The notes under the pieces are model-generated. The model saw only the letters and a program-made list of their open reading frames with translations. It was not told where the DNA came from and did no database searches. Positions 63,036-64,000 of a stretch of DNA of 64,000 nt are shown in pieces. This DNA is from Phyllostachys edulis (taxonomy: Eukaryota > Streptophyta > Magnoliopsida > Poales > Poaceae), in contig CM070562.1 in NCBI GenBank assembly GCA_036346405.1, positions 112,256,412 through 112,320,411 on the forward strand. Direction: 5' to 3'. How positions within the stretch are numbered: position 1 is the first letter of the stretch; each line of letters begins with the position of its first letter. Position numbers and translations under genes: made by a program.

Positions 63036-63294
63036 AAACTTCCCAAAAACGAGGATTTCTCCTAACGCCTCAACGATGTTACCAATCATTCAGCACACTA
63101 AGATTAGGAGCATACATCCACACTAGTCCTCCGACGTTCTGTCCCACTGCAACTTAATCTGAAGAAATTCAAATGATGAAGCAGCATGCCTGCATCCACA
63201 GACAGCTCTGCTTGGATTGTTTAGTACAATATGTACAGCCTAGAGCCTTGCAATTTGCAACTGAATTGTGTGTGCATGCGTGATGGCTGACTTA
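63036..63294. other. Continuation of the LTR-like flank; no gene
   Basis: Follows on from the sequence before 50894 once CACTA-4 and one AAA copy are removed. No coding or clear repeat end is visible. Confidence 0.35.
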
Positions 63295-63849
63295 GGGTGT
63301 GTTTGGTTGGGTGAACCAGGGTGATTGGGATAGGATCATACAAGATGGATGAGATGATCCTGGATGGTATGGTACAACTTATGTGTTTGGTTAGTGGGAT
63401 GATATAATTCAAGATTTTGCTTGGATGCATGAATGGGATGGTACCGAATGATTCAAGATGGTGTTTGGTTTGATGGATGAAGTTGAATGAGTTGTATACA
63501 CATATGAGTATTAGTACGATTAATTATTGAAATATTAGCATGATTATTAACTTTACCTTAATTACAAAAGGAGTATTTAACTAAATTAATTATTTTAACT
63601 ATCCACTAATTGGCATGACCCACTGGTTAGTGACATATCCACAGAGGGGACGCGCTCGCCTCTGTACCGCGTGGTTCGTCCGTTTTTATGGAACCGTTTG
63701 GTACAACATATTTGGGGAATATTCTCGGAATCTGTATGACCTCATCCAGGACGAGTTGGTTCGGTTCACTCAACCAAACACAGGGACAGGGATATGTTTA
63801 GGATCATTCCGTACATGTATACCCCTGATTTATTGAACCAAACACACAC
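63295..63849. mobile_element. TIR MITE with GTGTGTTTGGTT ends
   Basis: Left 'gggtgtgtttggttgggtga' and right 'ttgaaccaaacacacac' form inverted ends of about 15 bases. The interior repeats 'gtttggtt', 'aagatgg' and 'gggatgatc'. The size and ends fit hAT- or PIF/Harbinger-type grass MITEs. The target duplication is unclear (TTA at left, ACT at right). The internal 73-codon frame is not considered a gene. Confidence 0.6.
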
Positions 63850-64000
63850 TTCGTGTTCAACAGTAGTCCAAAAAAGTTTAACTGCAGTAGCTACGAGCGA
63901 GCTCAAATGGAGAAGAGATGGACAAGCTGCTAAGCAGACAGGCCATGTTTCTGTCTGCCTGCGATGAATGAAATGCCATGCATAATCTTCAGACATTTAG
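63850..64000. other. Window end, nothing recognised
   Basis: No ORF, repeat end or RNA gene seen. Confidence 0.4.

Noticed and set aside
63615..63836. 73-codon plus frame
   Set aside because: Lies wholly within the TIR MITE and has no recognisable domain.

Overview
The window is plant nuclear DNA, most likely from a grass (Poaceae): it is dominated by nested CACTA (En/Spm) transposons, solo LTRs of retrotransposons, MITEs and TA microsatellites. The only recognisable host gene is a five-exon fragment of an importin-11-like nuclear transport receptor. I see no rRNA, tRNA, CRISPR array or bacterial-style operon. The species cannot be fixed from the sequence alone.

Layout. (1) 1-3.8 kb: two related retrotransposon LTR fragments, one apparently inserted in the other. 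(2) 3.8-27.95 kb: a decayed autonomous-type CACTA element on the minus strand (called CACTA-3), with a TNP2-type transposase pseudogene (25385 down to 10836) and a Ptta/tnpA-type gene (10694 down to 4323). Two younger CACTA elements of a second family are inserted in it. CACTA-1 (5589-9358, TSD TAG) lies in an intron of the second gene, and CACTA-2 (13484-24960, TSD CCA) lies inside the transposase coding sequence. CACTA-2 has its own TNP2 pseudogene, interrupted by a 3.9 kb solo LTR (15837-19765, TSD ACTTC) and cut by a second LTR fragment. Removing each insert with one TSD copy rejoins the interrupted frames or the intron exactly. (3) 28-39.3 kb: a GC-rich minisatellite, an unassigned AT-rich stretch, then the importin fragment (33709-36999). 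One importin exon is split by a 1.7 kb gag-only Copia-type element (34980-36707, TSD GATAC). A Stowaway-like and a Mutator-like MITE follow. (4) 39.38-48.28 kb: a third CACTA family (CACTA-5, TSD CTT) holding two solo LTRs and a captured proline-rich gene scrap. (5) 49-63.1 kb: an LTR-like region split by CACTA-4 (50894-63035, TSD AAA). CACTA-4 belongs to the same superfamily as CACTA-1 and -2 and keeps a tnpA-type gene with a degenerate Ulp1/C48-like protease region. It has no visible transposase. (6) A TIR MITE at 63.3-63.85 kb.

Recurrent themes are worth noting. The CACTA-1/2/4 family has asymmetric ends that mark element polarity. Arrays of the subterminal motif (TCACAGACGG, drifting to TCACGAGCGG) also occur internally just upstream of the second gene in CACTA-2 and CACTA-4. 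CACTA-1 contains three fold-back units each bracketed by (TA)n, and one of them is a long hairpin that recurs in shorter, better-paired form in CACTA-4. All transposase genes carry stops or frameshifts. The only long intact recognisable ORF is the gag of the 1.7 kb retroelement.
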